Shown: positions 32,263-43,184, counted from the stretch's first letter. The stretch is DNA of 64,000 nucleotides from Poecilobothrus nobilitatus (GCA_947095535.1 OX352772.1:104037099-104101098), one strand, 5' to 3'. Notes: generated from the letters alone by a model not told the origin. Made by a program: numbers and translations.

Positions 32263-33200
32263 TCAATGCTTTTTAAAGTGTAATACAATTTTTGTTGGAT
32301 AGTAACTGGAAACAAAATTTATTCCATCACCATATTGGTTGCAAATTTTAATCGCTATCGTTTCAAAACAATTTTTTCAATAGGTATGTAATGGGTATTT
32401 TCAAATTCAATATTTGTAGGTATTCTACAATTTTCTATGTTGATAGCTCTCAACGCCCGCACTTTGCTACTTCCAAAAACAGATGATTGAATGATATCTG
32501 AATAAATTATCACCATTCCATTCAATTCATCTTTATTATTAGCAACAGCTAATTTGAATAGTTCAGGTAATTTTCTTTTGAAATTTTTTATATTTTTTTT
32601 CTGTTGAAATAATTCAGTTAGTAATGTTTTTACATTATAACTTTGATTAACTTTTATATAGAAACTGTCTTCATCAAAAGTCTGCGATATTCGAATTAAA
32701 TCCCTTCGGTTAGATTCTGACACTTTTTTAAATATTACATCATCATAATTTTTAGGAGTAGAGATATATGTCAAAATTTCATTAAAAAATTCTTTGAAAA
32801 CTTGGTTCCGAGTAAATCCTGGATTAGGAATTATATTTTTAATGAGCGTTGGCAAAAAATTAAACTTCCAATCATCCAAATGTAATTCCGAATCGTCATA
32901 TGAATAATATGTGTAGCCTATAGATTGGGTTACTTTGATTTTTTCGAGAGGTTTTTCAATGTTTCTTACATAAACATTATACTGTCCAATATTGATAAAA
33001 GCACATTTCTCTTTGTTAAATTCTTCTGTTTGTAGGAAATCGTTCAGATATATTTCTGAAAGACCAACTTTCCAATTTCCATTTCTTAAATCAAAGTGAA
33101 TAGGTAATTTATTTTCGAATGAAGCTAAAGTGTTGTCTGGAAACAGTGTTAAATTAGCATTACTAAACAATGTTACATAGAAGTCATCTTGACTATCCAT
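32263..33200 (-). pseudogene. PX: Polinton penton/minor capsid protein, one frameshift near the end
   Basis: The ATG at 33200 opens DDFYVTLFSNANLTLFPDN and ENKLPIHF, then NWKVGLSEIYL, the conserved entry of the Maverick minor capsid protein. The frame is open for 281 residues to a stop at 32355. The family's C-terminal end (CNQYGDGINF, IVLHFKKH) continues in another frame to 32263, so a base was lost near 32362. Only the last ~30 residues are affected. It lies between an unnamed virion protein and the pVI-like gene, all on the minus strand. Confidence 0.75.
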
Positions 33201-33235
33201 CTTTGTTAACTTCTTCTAAAACATAAAATGTTATA

Positions 33236-33943
33236 CTATTTATATGTTGTCCATTCCGGTGTTGATGAAGTTCTTAGTTTTGAACTTCTTAGTAAAGGTT
33301 TTAGTTTTCGTTTTTTTGTTTCAGGAAACCTTGAAAGTATAGTTGAGGAAATTGAACTACCGGCCGATCTTAGTGTCTTCTTTTTTTCAGGAGATGGTAC
33401 AGCAACGGTAATTACATCACCACTTGGTGTTTCAAACATTCGATAATCAGAGCTTAAAGATGGTCTTTCGACTAATTTTTCATCTTTTAACATTTCAGTT
33501 TGAGCTAATTTTTTAAATGAATTTTCATCATCCATATCGTAATGTGTTAAATCGATATCCATACTTGAATGTTCTTTTTTAGGATCATATGCAAACACAT
33601 CATCAGTTACAAATGGTAAAAAATCGGTCTGTGCTGATGTTGATTTGTATTTAGGTAATTCAGTTTCTGTATATGCATTGCGTTTAGAACACTATTTTGT
33701 TTGAGTACCTGTATCAAATGTAAGATCATTATCCTTTTCTGGTAATTTTTTTGCGTGTCTTTTGTTAATTCCATATTTGGGGAGATTTTGACGATATAAG
33801 TACCATTTTTGCAATGGTTTTAATTTTTTATCATATAAAACTTTTTTCAGTTTTTGATCTAATAAATCTAAGGTTTTATCATCTTGAAATAATTTACTAA
33901 ATTTTGAAAATATTTCTGGTGACATAACAATCATTCGCTGCAT
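33236..33943 (-). pseudogene. Unnamed Polinton virion-type protein interrupted by a single amber codon
   Basis: The ATG at 33943 (MQRMIVMSPEIF) leads into an N-terminal domain with LDLLDQKLKKVL and KWYLYRQNLPKYG. TAG at 33692-33694 ends the first 83 codons. The same frame then stays open for 152 more codons (NAYTETELPKYK, then an acidic stretch MDIDLTHYDMDDENS, then a basic RFPETKKRKLKPLL). One substitution would explain the break. The helical N-terminus followed by a charged tail resembles small core proteins of adintovirus-like elements. Function unknown. It overlaps the start of the next gene by one base. Confidence 0.6.
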
Positions 33944-34275
33944 TATGTCTTACTGAGTAATTTTCCTATTACACCAGATAATATAGTACCGATTAAAGTT
34001 GGTAAAAATCCACCATGTTGAACTAATATTTTTCGTTTGGCTTTTATACTTTTCTTCGCACAGGCTAGAAACCTTAATTGTTTTTTATGTTTTTTTAATT
34101 TTGCTTTTTGCGTCGGTGTTATTTTATTATTGCCATTTAATACATTTATGGCAATTTCCGCAATAGTCTTTATAATGTCATCATCACAATATTTAAGAAC
34201 ATTTTCGCGAAAATTTTTGTTGCTGCATTTTTCTAGTACATGTAACATATGTCGGTTTTTCTTCAACCGTTTCAT
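33943..34275 (-). CDS. Small basic Polinton protein with hydrophobic C-terminus
   Basis: 110 residues, intact, starting MKRLKKNRHMLHVL. NVLNGNNKITPTQKAKLKKH follows, then KRKILVQHGGFLP and a hydrophobic end (LIGTILSGVIGKLL). The pattern basic body, QHGGFLP, hydrophobic tail is widespread in insect Mavericks and adintoviruses (from memory of the family). Its role is unknown; a core or membrane-active virion component is likely. It overlaps the ATPase C-terminus by 83 bases in a different frame, a compact viral-type arrangement. Confidence 0.6.
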   Translation of the reverse strand: MKRLKKNRHMLHVLEKCSNKNFRENVLKYCDDDIIKTIAEIAINVLNGNNKITPTQKAKLKKHKKQLRFLACAKKSIKAKRKILVQHGGFLPTLIGTILSGVIGKLLSKT

Positions 34276-34918
34276 ATTTTAAGCAATTGTTTAAATTTTT
34301 GGTAGCACAAAAACAAACGCAATATTCCTCTGAGAATATATTGGTTGTAATTCGAAACAAATCGTTAATGTCTTGTGTTAAATCTAATACAATATAACCA
34401 TGTGGGCTTGATGTTGATTCATTATATACCCCCAGGAAGCCTTTTATATTTTCCGGATATAGTTGTCTAGCTAGAGGAAAAATCTGTGATTTATCTCGAG
34501 GGTTTTTAAAAAGTACCAAATATTTACAATTTAATGAAATATCTCGTGAGAATTTCCCCTGATGAAAAATGTTTTGCATTAATAATATAATAAGCAAATT
34601 ACGGTGGTGCGAACCTTTAGTAAAAAGTTCACATACTTGTTTGTTTGCTAAATCTAACGTTAAATCATCTAAAACAATTAACGTAGGTTTATTTTCATTT
34701 TCACTAAGCTCTTCCGGAATGCCGGTATAAAAATCTATATCAGGGAAATCTATATTTCTTGGAACAGCAGAAATTTCTGGGTTACACCATTTTATTTTTT
34801 TAATTTTGGGATGTATCAATCTAGTAATATTTTTGATTAAGTTGCATACAAATGTCGTTTTCCCACATCCAGATGGTCCCGCTACCATCATTGTAAATGG
34901 ATGATTAAAATATATCAT
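34193..34918 (-). CDS. ATP: Polinton packaging ATPase (HerA/FtsK-like)
   Basis: 241 residues, intact. Walker A is GPSGCGKTT at residues 14-22. Walker B is TLIVLDDL near residue 83. SHHRNLLIILLMQN is the usual following strand with the sensor Gln/Asn. The C-terminal part has LFKNPRDKSQIFPLARQLYP, as in genome-packaging ATPases of Mavericks and virophages. It would pump DNA into the capsid. It is the first gene of the minus-strand late block and shares an upstream region with the plus-strand gene at 35028. The last ~28 residues overlap the next gene. Confidence 0.85.
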   Translation of the reverse strand: MIYFNHPFTMMVAGPSGCGKTTFVCNLIKNITRLIHPKIKKIKWCNPEISAVPRNIDFPDIDFYTGIPEELSENENKPTLIVLDDLTLDLANKQVCELFTKGSHHRNLLIILLMQNIFHQGKFSRDISLNCKYLVLFKNPRDKSQIFPLARQLYPENIKGFLGVYNESTSSPHGYIVLDLTQDINDLFRITTNIFSEEYCVCFCATKNLNNCLKYETVEEKPTYVTCTRKMQQQKFSRKCS

Positions 34919-35027
34919 TATCGGTTCGTGTTTTAAAAATGATTAAGAGGTAAAATAGTTTCGTCTTGATATATTTATATATATATAAGCAGCAAAAGTG
35001 TATTATAGCTTATTCTCATTTTAAAAG
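34919..35027. promoter_or_regulatory. Shared upstream region of two divergent Polinton genes
   Basis: 109 bases separate the ATPase start (minus) from the ORF at 35028 (plus). A TATATAAG box at 34982 serves the plus direction. AT-rich sequence near 34930-34970 could serve the minus direction, but no clear box is seen. Confidence 0.4.
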
Positions 35028-35324
35028 ATGGAGGTAAAAGAAGTGGAAGAGTATTTAAAATCATATTCCTCTGTCTTATTAAATGAGCATAAGCAACGTA
35101 TTTTTGACATGTATAATTACATTAAAGAATTTTCAACAACAGAAACATTTACGTCAATATACGGAACTCATTTTGCTCTTTGTCATTGGGCTTACGACAA
35201 CTCGTCATCTGGACCGGATACATGTAACTGTTGCTCTATAGAAAATTATAAAATAGAATTGAAAAACCTGATTAAATGGTACAAGTATAATGTCAAGGGC
35301 ACAAATAGTAACGGAAATACATAG
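35028..35324 (+). CDS. Unknown 98-residue Polinton protein overlapping the integrase
   Basis: MEVKEVEEYLKSYSSVLL, then YIKEFSTTETF, HFALCHWAYDN, a CNCC cluster after GPDT, and LKNLIKWYKY. No known domain. The Cys and His residues (CHW, CNCC) could bind a metal. It is intact, has a TATA box 46 bases upstream, and its last 35 bases overlap the integrase start in another frame. Position suggests co-expression with the integrase. I do not know its function. Confidence 0.45.
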   Translation: MEVKEVEEYLKSYSSVLLNEHKQRIFDMYNYIKEFSTTETFTSIYGTHFALCHWAYDNSSSGPDTCNCCSIENYKIELKNLIKWYKYNVKGTNSNGNT

Positions 35325-36213
35325 ACCAGCCAGACGAAACTTTCGTCGAAGAAAATTTATTCAAAAAGGTTTAAACGATACATGGCAAATCGATTTAGTA
35401 GAAATGATTCCATATGCAAAGTATAACAAAGGAAATAAATATTTATTAACTGTAATAGACACTTTTTCGAAGTATGCTTATGCTGAGCCAATTAAAACTA
35501 AAAATGCTAATAACGTTTTACTTGGTATGCAAAACATTTTTAAACGTGCTGGAACCTTCCCAAAAACTATTCAATCTGATCAAGGTAAAGAGTTTTTCAA
35601 CAAAGAATTTAGAAAACTTATGGAAAGAAAAAAAATTAATCATTATCATACATATTCTGAAATGAAAGCATCCATAGTAGAACGTTTTAACCGGATTTTA
35701 AAAAATTCAATGTGGAAACAATTTAGTTTTCAGGGTAATTATAAATGGATATCTATTTTACCCTCACTTATTGAGAAATACAACTCAACATATCATCACA
35801 CAATTAAACTTCAACCAAAAAAAGTTACAAAGAAAAACGAAAAATTACTATTAAAAACTGTCTACAGTAAGTTAAAAGTTTTTCGTAAAGCAAAATACAA
35901 AGTTGGAGATTATGTTCGAATAAACAAATTTAAAGGTATTTTTGCAAAAGGTTATCAACCCAACTGGTCAACAGAAATATTTACAATTGCAAAAATTAAA
36001 AGAACTGATCCAATTACATACAATTTACTTGATTACACAAATAATCCAATAACTGGTTCTTTTTATGAGCCTGAATTAACATCAGTTAAAAATCCACATG
36101 ACTATCTTGTGGAAAAAATTTAAAAAAAAAAAGGAAATCAAGTTTTAGTTAGATGGCTTGGTTTTGATAAAAAGCATGATTCATGCATGATAAACAAAGA
36201 AGATATTACTTAA
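35290..36213 (+). pseudogene. INT: Polinton integrase with chromodomain, split by one in-frame stop
   Basis: Starts MSRAQIVTEIHRPARRN. The DDE core has WQIDLVEM (first Asp), TIQSDQGKEF (second Asp) and KASIVERFNR (Glu), with 33 residues between the last two by my count. A C-terminal beta domain reads YKVGDYVRINK to WSTEIFTI. TAA at 36121-36123 halts the 277-residue product. The same frame then continues after Lys codons with GNQVLVRWLGFD and a final stop at 36211, a typical Polinton chromodomain end. One base change (TTA to TAA) explains the break. The catalytic part is otherwise intact, so a product lacking the chromodomain could still be made. Confidence 0.85.
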
Positions 36214-36409
36214 TACTCTATACATAAAATAATTTAACTTTTTTATTTTTACATTTTACTTTCGCTTTTTTATTTTAGTAAAGTTGATATAATTTAATTA
36301 TGTATGCACATAATATGATTTTAATAAAATATATTTATCACAAAAAGCTTTTTTCATTTTTGAATTATACATAGTATTAGTTGCAAGTACCACACTTCAA
36401 ATTTGCGTG

Positions 36410-38371
36410 GCTTTATGTGGCTTTACTTCCCAACAAAATTTACAAATTCATAAAAAAGAATGTACAAACATCATTACCAAGTTACCTAATCCTGAAAACA
36501 AATTTTTAAAATTTAAAAATTGGCATAAAAAAATTAAGGTTCCATTTATAGTTTATGCTGATTCAGAAAGTTTGCTGGAACCTGTTTCAACATGTGAACC
36601 TAGTCCTAAAATTCCATCAGCAACAAATATTAAAAAACATATTCCGATCGCTTTTTCATATTATATCAAATGTTCATTTGATAGTAATTTAAATATATAT
36701 AAATATTTCACAGGTATGGTTTATAAAATTTGTAAATGAAAAAACAAACTTATAAAATTTTCTTAACTTTTTTAGGATTGGATTGCGGAAAGAACTTCAT
36801 CACAGTTTTAATAAAAGATTGTACATTTCCTTTTGAAAACTATATTGAAAAACCGAAACCAATGGAAAGACTAACCGTAGAGGAAAAATATAATCATACA
36901 AATAGTGAAACATGTCATATTTGTGAAAAAGAATTTCTGTCAAATGAAAATCGTGTACGAGATCATTGCCATCTAACCGGCAAATATATTGGTCCAGCAC
37001 ATAGCTCTTGTAATATATTATTTCGTATACCTAAGTTTTTCCCTGTATTCTTTCATAATTTTTCTAATTATGATGCTCATTTATTATTTAAAGAGTTAAA
37101 TTCGGTAAAGGGTACTATTTCAGTTCTACCCTTAAACAAAGAAAATTATATTTCTGTATCCAAATCTATTTTTATTGAAGAAACAAAGAAATATTTTCAA
37201 ATAAAATTTTTAGATTCTTATAGGTTTATGCAATCCAGTCTTGAATCATTGACAGAAAATTTAGGTAGAGAAAAGTTAGAAACCGTAAAAACACATTCTC
37301 AAAGCAATGAAAAATTAGAATTGTTAATTCGAAAGGGTGTTTTTCCGTATGATTATATAGATTCAATAGACTCAACGAACTTTATTTACCCCCACAAGAA
37401 GTCTTTAAAAATCAGATGACAGATACTTTATGTTCAGATGAAGATTATCTTCATGCTAAAAAAGTTTGGGATGTCTTTCATTGTCAAACTTTAAAAGATT
37501 ATTTGAAGCTTTACTTAAAAACTGATGTTTTTTTACTGACAGACGTTTTTGAAAATTTTAGGGAAATTTGCATTAAAATTTATAGTTTAGATCCAGCTCA
37601 ATATTTTACTTTAGCAGGTCTTACATGTGATGCTATGTTAAAATAAACTAAAGTAGAATTAGAATTATTTGACGATATTAATATGTTTAATTTTTTTAAA
37701 CAAAGTATTCGTGGAGGTATTAGCCAATGTTCAAAAAGATATGCTAAATCAAATAATAAATATATGGGGGATCAATATAACCCTGCAGAATCATCTGAAT
37801 ATATAATATATTTAGATGCAAATAATTTATATGGGTGGGCCATGTCGCAACTACTTCCGTACGGTTCTTTTAAGTGGCTTGAAAACCCATCAGATTTTCA
37901 AATAGATGAAATTTTTGATGATTCTGAAATAGGCTACGTTTTGGAAGTAGATTTAAAATATCCTCAATCATTACATGACATTCACAATGATTTACCATTT
38001 TGTTGTGAAAATAAAACACCTCCCAATGGTAAAATGAAAAAACTATTATTAGATTTAAATGAAAAAAGAAATTATATAATTCATTATAAAAATTTGAAAC
38101 AATGCTTAAAACAAGGTCTAGTATTGGAAAAGATTCATAGCGTAATACAGTTTCGACAATCTGATTGGTTAAAAAAGTATATTAACTTGAATACTAACCA
38201 TAGAGCTTTAGCAACGAATTCTTTTGAAAAATTTTGTTTTTAATTAATGAATAATGCTGTTTATGGTAAGACTATGGAAAACGTTGATAAAAGGAAAATT
38301 GTTAAAATAGCCGATTCTTGGGAGAATAGAGGGAAACATCTTGGAGCAAGATCATTAATTATGAAACCAAA
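36410..38371 (+). pseudogene. POLB: Second, truncated copy of POLB (direct repeat of 25497-27457)
   Basis: Nearly identical to copy 1 from the third zinc finger to just before motif C. It begins abruptly within the finger after unrelated AT-rich sequence (36214-36409) and ends abruptly after LIMKPNF. It keeps the frame at three places where copy 1 is broken (YADSESLLEP, KKVWDVF and the LVLEK site). It has its own TAA at 37644-37646 and lacks the DTDS motif. It shares with copy 1 the intron (36714-36775), a frame lesion near 37370 and the TAA at 38241. No promoter or N-terminus is present. Confidence 0.9.
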
Positions 38372-38640
38372 TTTTCCAGATTCGAACTTAGCTTTTCTTT
38401 CGTAATTAGTAACCTACTATATAAATTTCATCAAGATAGCTTCATTAGTTTTTGAGTTATCGTGTAAGCGGACGGACGGACGGACGGACATCGTTAACTC
38501 AGGACTCAGGAGGTGATCCTGATTCAGAATATATATACATGTCTATATCTAACTCGCTTCCTTTTGGTGGTCACAAACACCATACCAAAGTTAATATACC
38601 CTATACTTTAGGTGTAGGGTATAAAAAGATGAGTTATTAA
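38372..38640. repeat. Dispersed fly-type repeat with (GGAC)n and a GGGTATA hairpin end
   Basis: A GCGGACGGACGGACGGAC block at about 38470-38490 is followed by a terminal hairpin TACCC...GGGTA at about 38598-38622. The combination is typical of dispersed repeats in Diptera. It interrupts or bounds the truncated polymerase copy. No gene is seen. Confidence 0.6.
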
Positions 38641-39895
38641 CTCAAGTATAACAAGTAGTTGGAGGGATCGCTTTTATTATCTGTTTTGGGAATTGGGAAA
38701 ACATGCGCAACCTTCCATTGGATAGGATGAATACCCGAAGTGAAGGAGAGATAGAAAAGGTTATGCAGAGGTTTTGAAATAGTGGAGTAGGTATTTTTAA
38801 GCACCATGGTGGTTATACCATCTGGACCGGCTGACTTGCTTGTATCAAGATTTTTTAAGATTTTCATCATCGCCCGCGTCCTAAAGTAAATTTTACCGAA
38901 GGAGCAGCCAGCTCCTGGAACAGAAGGTGGCATCTGAGCTGACTGTGACAGTGTCGAATTAAAAGCGAACTGCTTGCCAAATAAGTTCGCTTTCTCTTTA
39001 GAATCTGATACGGTTCTGTTATTATTATCAATAAGTGGTGGAAAGGATTCGACCCTCTAACGTCTTCCTTTAGATTTTTGGCAAATTACCAAAAAGATTT
39101 ACCATTCTTTGGCATGTGGATGATTTTACGTTTCAACCTTTGGTTGAACAAGAATTTTTGCTTATTGATAATCTCTTGCACCTGCCTTTCACCACTATAT
39201 AGTTGGCCCTGTGCGCCTCCGACCTATTGATTTGGTATTGGTACCTATTGATTGAGTTTAAAAGCCTCCTCTTTTCTAGAAATGGCTTCTTTGCAAATAC
39301 AATTAAACCAAGATTTGGGACTTCTTTTAACAGATTTCATGAAATGAGGGATGAATAACCTCATTCCAAGTAAAATAGTTTCACTAATCGCATTTGCAGC
39401 AAAGTTAACATTTCTGTTGCGGAAGCAGAATGACCAATCAAAGGCTCTAAAACAGTTGTTAAGGCCCTCCCAATCAGCATGGCTGTAACGCCAAACTAAT
39501 TTTTTGGGAGGGGACCTCTGGTTGGAGATTGGGCTTACCCGGAAACTTGTGTTAACCAAACAATTATCGGAATAACCAAGGGGACAACCAACTGAAACTA
39601 CATATTTTTCTGGGTATGTGGTGAGAAACAGATCCAAGAGGTAATCTTCATGATCAGCACGGTCCGGGATCCTAGTGGGATTTTGGACAAGTTGAGGAAC
39701 GTGGAACAGTGTGGAGAATAGTTCAACTTGTTTCCCAATTGAGTTTTGACTCGGGGAGATGTTGCTAGAAAAATGAAGCCAGTCCCTGTTATGAATGTTG
39801 AAATCTCCCGCCAGGGCAATTTCAGTTTCTGGAGATGCGTCCGAAATTTCATTGATCTGGTTCGATAGATTTCCAATTTCCATAGCAGTTTCTTG
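38641..39895 (-). pseudogene. Non-LTR fragment: endonuclease C-half and RT entry
   Basis: In minus order: EIALAGDFNIHNRDWL, then LVQNPTRIPD and DLFLTTYPEKY, SDNCLV and SPPKKLVWRYSHADWE (39245-39883). A degraded linker follows, then ILKNLDTSKSAGPDGITT and HVFPIPKTDNKSDPSNY (38637-38933). The RT stops after its entry motif. The endonuclease lacks its first half. The frame is good in the first block, poor between. A related but more decayed endonuclease lies at 40390-41400 on the other strand. Confidence 0.75.
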
Positions 39896-40389
39896 TTCAT
39901 TTGAGTTGGGTGATCTGTATAATGTATGACATGCTTTTCAACGAGAATTTTGACCCAAATGTAATGAAAGGTTGGGCTAGAACATTTATATTTTGGAAGT
40001 GTGTTGAAAGCGATGTCATTTTTTTATATGAAGAATGAAGAGTGTATTCGTAATTCGTATTCTCATATTAACATTGATTTACAAAATTATAATAATGCAT
40101 ATAAAATAATGCAAATAAAATAATGCATAAAATAATGCAGATAATAATAATCTAATTTGATAAATAGTAATTACTCTTCATTTGTCAAAATTAGTAAATT
40201 ATTTTTGAAATACCTATTTTTACCTACCTAATTTTTTTTTTCGTTAATTTTACAATTTTAATTTGCTTTTATTCTTAAACATTGAATATCAATTTTAGCA
40301 ATGTTTGTGGTTTACAATCGACCTTTTTTCTTTTCAAAGCAATCTTAATTTGTCCAAACCAGCTAAACCATATTAACACTAACTTTTCA
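39896..40389. other. AT-rich spacer, nothing recognised
   Basis: Contains a few ATAATGCA repeats near 40095-40140 and long A/T runs. No open frame, RNA or repeat boundary could be supported. Confidence 0.5.
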
Positions 40390-41400
40390 AAACGCAGGTG
40401 AATGGCCAAGATGGCAATTATGTCGTGCTTACTATTTATTCGTCACTCACAGATGGATTGTGCTTTATTAGAAATAACGTTGTCTGCAGCGTTCCTAATT
40501 AATATAAATGATTCAATCCACTGTTTCACTACTTTTGAGTTAAAATCATTGTTGCAAAGCACGTTATTCATTTCTGCTTCTTATACAGATTTTCAAATGA
40601 TAGTGAATGAGAAAATAGTATGGAGATTCAATATCTCACCAACCAGATCAATGAAACTCTGAAATCATTCCATGAATCTAAAATTGTTTTAGTGGACGAT
40701 TTCAATATCCATAATTTTAAAATTATGGACAAAGTTAAGATTCTATTGGGAATAACCTACACTCTTTTCTAGATTGTTCCATCTATCCCTACTTGTTAAA
40801 AATTCCGCTAATATTCCAGACTGTGCAAAGCCGACTGAACAACTTTTAAACCTGTTTCTGACCTCACATCTTGAGAAGTACAACATGTCAGTCACCTCCC
40901 CTCCTTGTAGTTTGGATTATTGTTTAGTTAGAACTAACTTTGAGCTAGGCACAGTTACCAAGCAAAGATCTGCTCCCAGAAAAGTAGTATGGCATTACAG
41001 CCCTCTTTACAATAAATGGTATTACTGAAATAATTCTAATAGAGACGAGAACTTACATACCTCAATCTATGAAAAGTATCAAAAAGCAATCCAAATCCTG
41101 GAGTAGTTTAATCATATTTGTAGTTGACCAATAACTAAGAAAGAGTAATCTTTCTCAATTTATAAAAAGAGCAGATACATTGTGTTGCAAGCTATATTGT
41201 GTCCAGAAATCGTTGTACGAAAGTTTTCCAGAAACAAAAGTTGTTGATTATATACTGTTGAAAAGCCAAACCAACTTACCAAAAAATGGCAAATCACTTT
41301 AAAGCTTTACTAAAAGCTTTAGCGGCGATACTAGTGGTTCTTCAATTTCACTATTTGTTAAAATGTCGAAACCGATTAAAAAGAAAAAGCAAACCTAAAA
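40390..41400 (+). pseudogene. Strongly decayed non-LTR endonuclease fragment
   Basis: Scattered matches to the 39245-39883 family on the opposite strand: LTNQINETLKSFHESK near 40640, VDDFNIHN near 40695, NSANIPDCAKPTEQLLNLF, DYCLVRTNFELG and SAPRKVVWHYSP (40774-41028), in several frames. More stops than in the neighbour, so this is an older copy. Past 41100 only faint traces remain. Confidence 0.6.
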
Positions 41401-41967
41401 ACCTTTTTGTGTGATGAGCCTAAACATTTTGCTCGATATCATCACTGTCTGAGTCAACACAATTAAAGTAGTATGCATTTACAATTGATAACAATTAATA
41501 AAACTATTAAGATTGCAAATCATGTTTTTTCATTTGTAAATAAAAAATTCACGTTGTTTTAGATCTGATATATATAAAATTTTAGTTCATGGTACGATTG
41601 TTATTATCAATTATTTTCGTTTCGAATGCCTTATTTTTTTATCGTTTCTAATTAATTGCCCATAGCTAGATATAGTTTGCAATGTGCATCATAAAAAATG
41701 GTAATTGATTATATTTATTTAATGTTGATAATATACATCTGTAAATTTTATCTTTTCAATTTAATTGATTAAAACTTGGAAAACCTTTTTTTCGTTTTTC
41801 AAAAGAATTTTATTTAATGCATTCATAAATATATTAAAATGTTATGAAATTATTTTATTTTTTAGTGCTAACATTATTAATTAGTTTTGAATTTTTTATT
41901 TGTTACTGCTTTATTAAAATTAACTAGTATTTTTTACTAGCAACCTTTGCAATAAATACCATAGTTT
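41401..41967. other. AT-rich region downstream of the carboxypeptidase gene
   Basis: No gene seen. An AATAAA-like signal for the upstream minus-strand gene would lie here (for example the TTTATT at 41911 on the plus strand), but none stands out. Confidence 0.4.
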
Positions 41968-43050
41968 CTATATGTTGGTAATAGCCTTTGCCAAAGTTTC
42001 AATAAATATCATAGTTTCTAAACCGTTACTTTCTATAAACCTAGCTGGTAGTACAAATCCATACCTGCCAGTGTCACGCATTTCTAATGTAAAAGAATAT
42101 TTTATTTTTAACATTCCTTTAGCCCAATCATCTGATCCCCCAGCTGCAGGGTATAAAGTTGTAGCTGAAGAACCAACAGTATATCGAGCACCGGTGGCTA
42201 TTAAAATGTTCAGTAAGAAAAAATGTTGTATAAATAAGTTCAAAAAAAAGTACATCGAAAAACTTACAGTTGCAGCTTCTTTCCCAATTTGATTTAATTC
42301 TACATTATCTGAAGCTAGTATTGTATCATATCCCCACGGATACAAAATATATTGACCATAACTGTGAACGGTAATATATGCTTTAAAAAATTCTTTCCCA
42401 AATTTTGACATGTAGTTAAACATAGCACTAGATTCTGGTTCCGAAAATGGTTGCGAACCTCTATATATATCTGAACATGAATTTGCTGATGTTCTTTTAC
42501 CACCCCATTGAAAACCAAAATTTCTATTTAAATCTACTCCACTGCACCCTGAACCACGAGCGTTTCTTCGATTTTTTCGCCATAAGCGATCTTTATCATG
42601 TGTATATTCGTAACCATCTGGGTTAACAACGGGTAAAATATACCTTTAAAATAATGTTAATATGAAATTAAACATTTTTTACATTACACATTATCTTTTA
42701 CCAATCAATTCTTTGCATAAAACCTGGCAAAGTGTCCCAATTTTGTGTTAATTTTTCAATTAAATAGGTAACAGATGCTGGACTAATCCATTCTCTAGCA
42801 TGCATGCCACCATCAATCCAAAATGGGTTATTTTTCGATTTTTTATTTGATATTCTTTAATTAAATACATATCATGCTTAAAACCTAAATAAATTTATAT
42901 TTACTTACTTTAAAAGTAACAACGGTCGTCTTTCAGTTGAGTATCCAATATTTTCCACTGAACATAAATCCGGATACGTTTCAGCTAAGTAGTTTAAGTA
43001 GCCATGAATATCACTTACACGATGATAAGCTTTCCAAGTCATTCGATGTC
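41968..43050 (-). CDS. Zinc metallocarboxypeptidase (M14A), catalytic domain in four exons
   Basis: A host gene. Exons in minus order are 43050-42909, 42854-42702, 42643-42268 and 42197-41968, with GT..AG introns whose removal keeps the frame. Active-site landmarks are DGGMHAREW (zinc His and Glu), DLNRNFGFQWGG (Asn-Arg for the substrate carboxylate), YITVHSYGQ (third zinc ligand) and LYPAAGGSDDW (the Tyr248 position). SFTLEMRDTGRYGF carries the catalytic Glu270. Asp at the residue-255 position (GGSDDW) suggests preference for C-terminal Lys/Arg, as in carboxypeptidase B. No stops. The signal peptide and propeptide are not identified. A 32-base candidate exon at 43153-43184 (ENLSNLA) could be the end of the propeptide. 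Probably a secreted digestive enzyme, by family. Confidence 0.88.
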
Positions 43051-43184
43051 CTTTGATAAAAGTTAATTTTTAATTTAGTAAGAAAATTAAATTAAAATTC
43101 ATAATTCATTTTATAATTATTTTATGAAGCTTATCTTTATTCATATGTGTACTAGCAAGATTACTCAAATTTTCTAACACCATC

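Larger units (their letters stand above)
23290..38371. mobile_element. Polinton/Maverick element with an appended partial polymerase copy
   Basis: The gene set defines it: protein-primed family B polymerase, retroviral-type integrase with chromodomain, adenovirus-like protease remnant, HerA/FtsK-like packaging ATPase, double jelly-roll major capsid and penton. The plus-strand block (23.4-29.2 kb), the minus-strand block (34.9-29.2 kb) and the plus-strand integrase block (35.0-36.2 kb) are compact and adjacent. Terminal inverted repeats were not found, so the outer limits are approximate. After the integrase the sequence passes into a second truncated polymerase copy, which ends at 38371. Confidence 0.9.

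Noticed and set aside
36124..36213. Frameshift in the poly(A) run as the cause of the split integrase
   Set aside because: Counting the run shows the chromodomain is in the same frame; the break is an in-frame TAA at 36121-36123.
21780..38372. Polinton terminal inverted repeats
   Set aside because: No inverted match was found by eye between 21.8-23.3 kb and 36.2-36.4 kb. The element seems truncated or rearranged at the right by the second polymerase copy.
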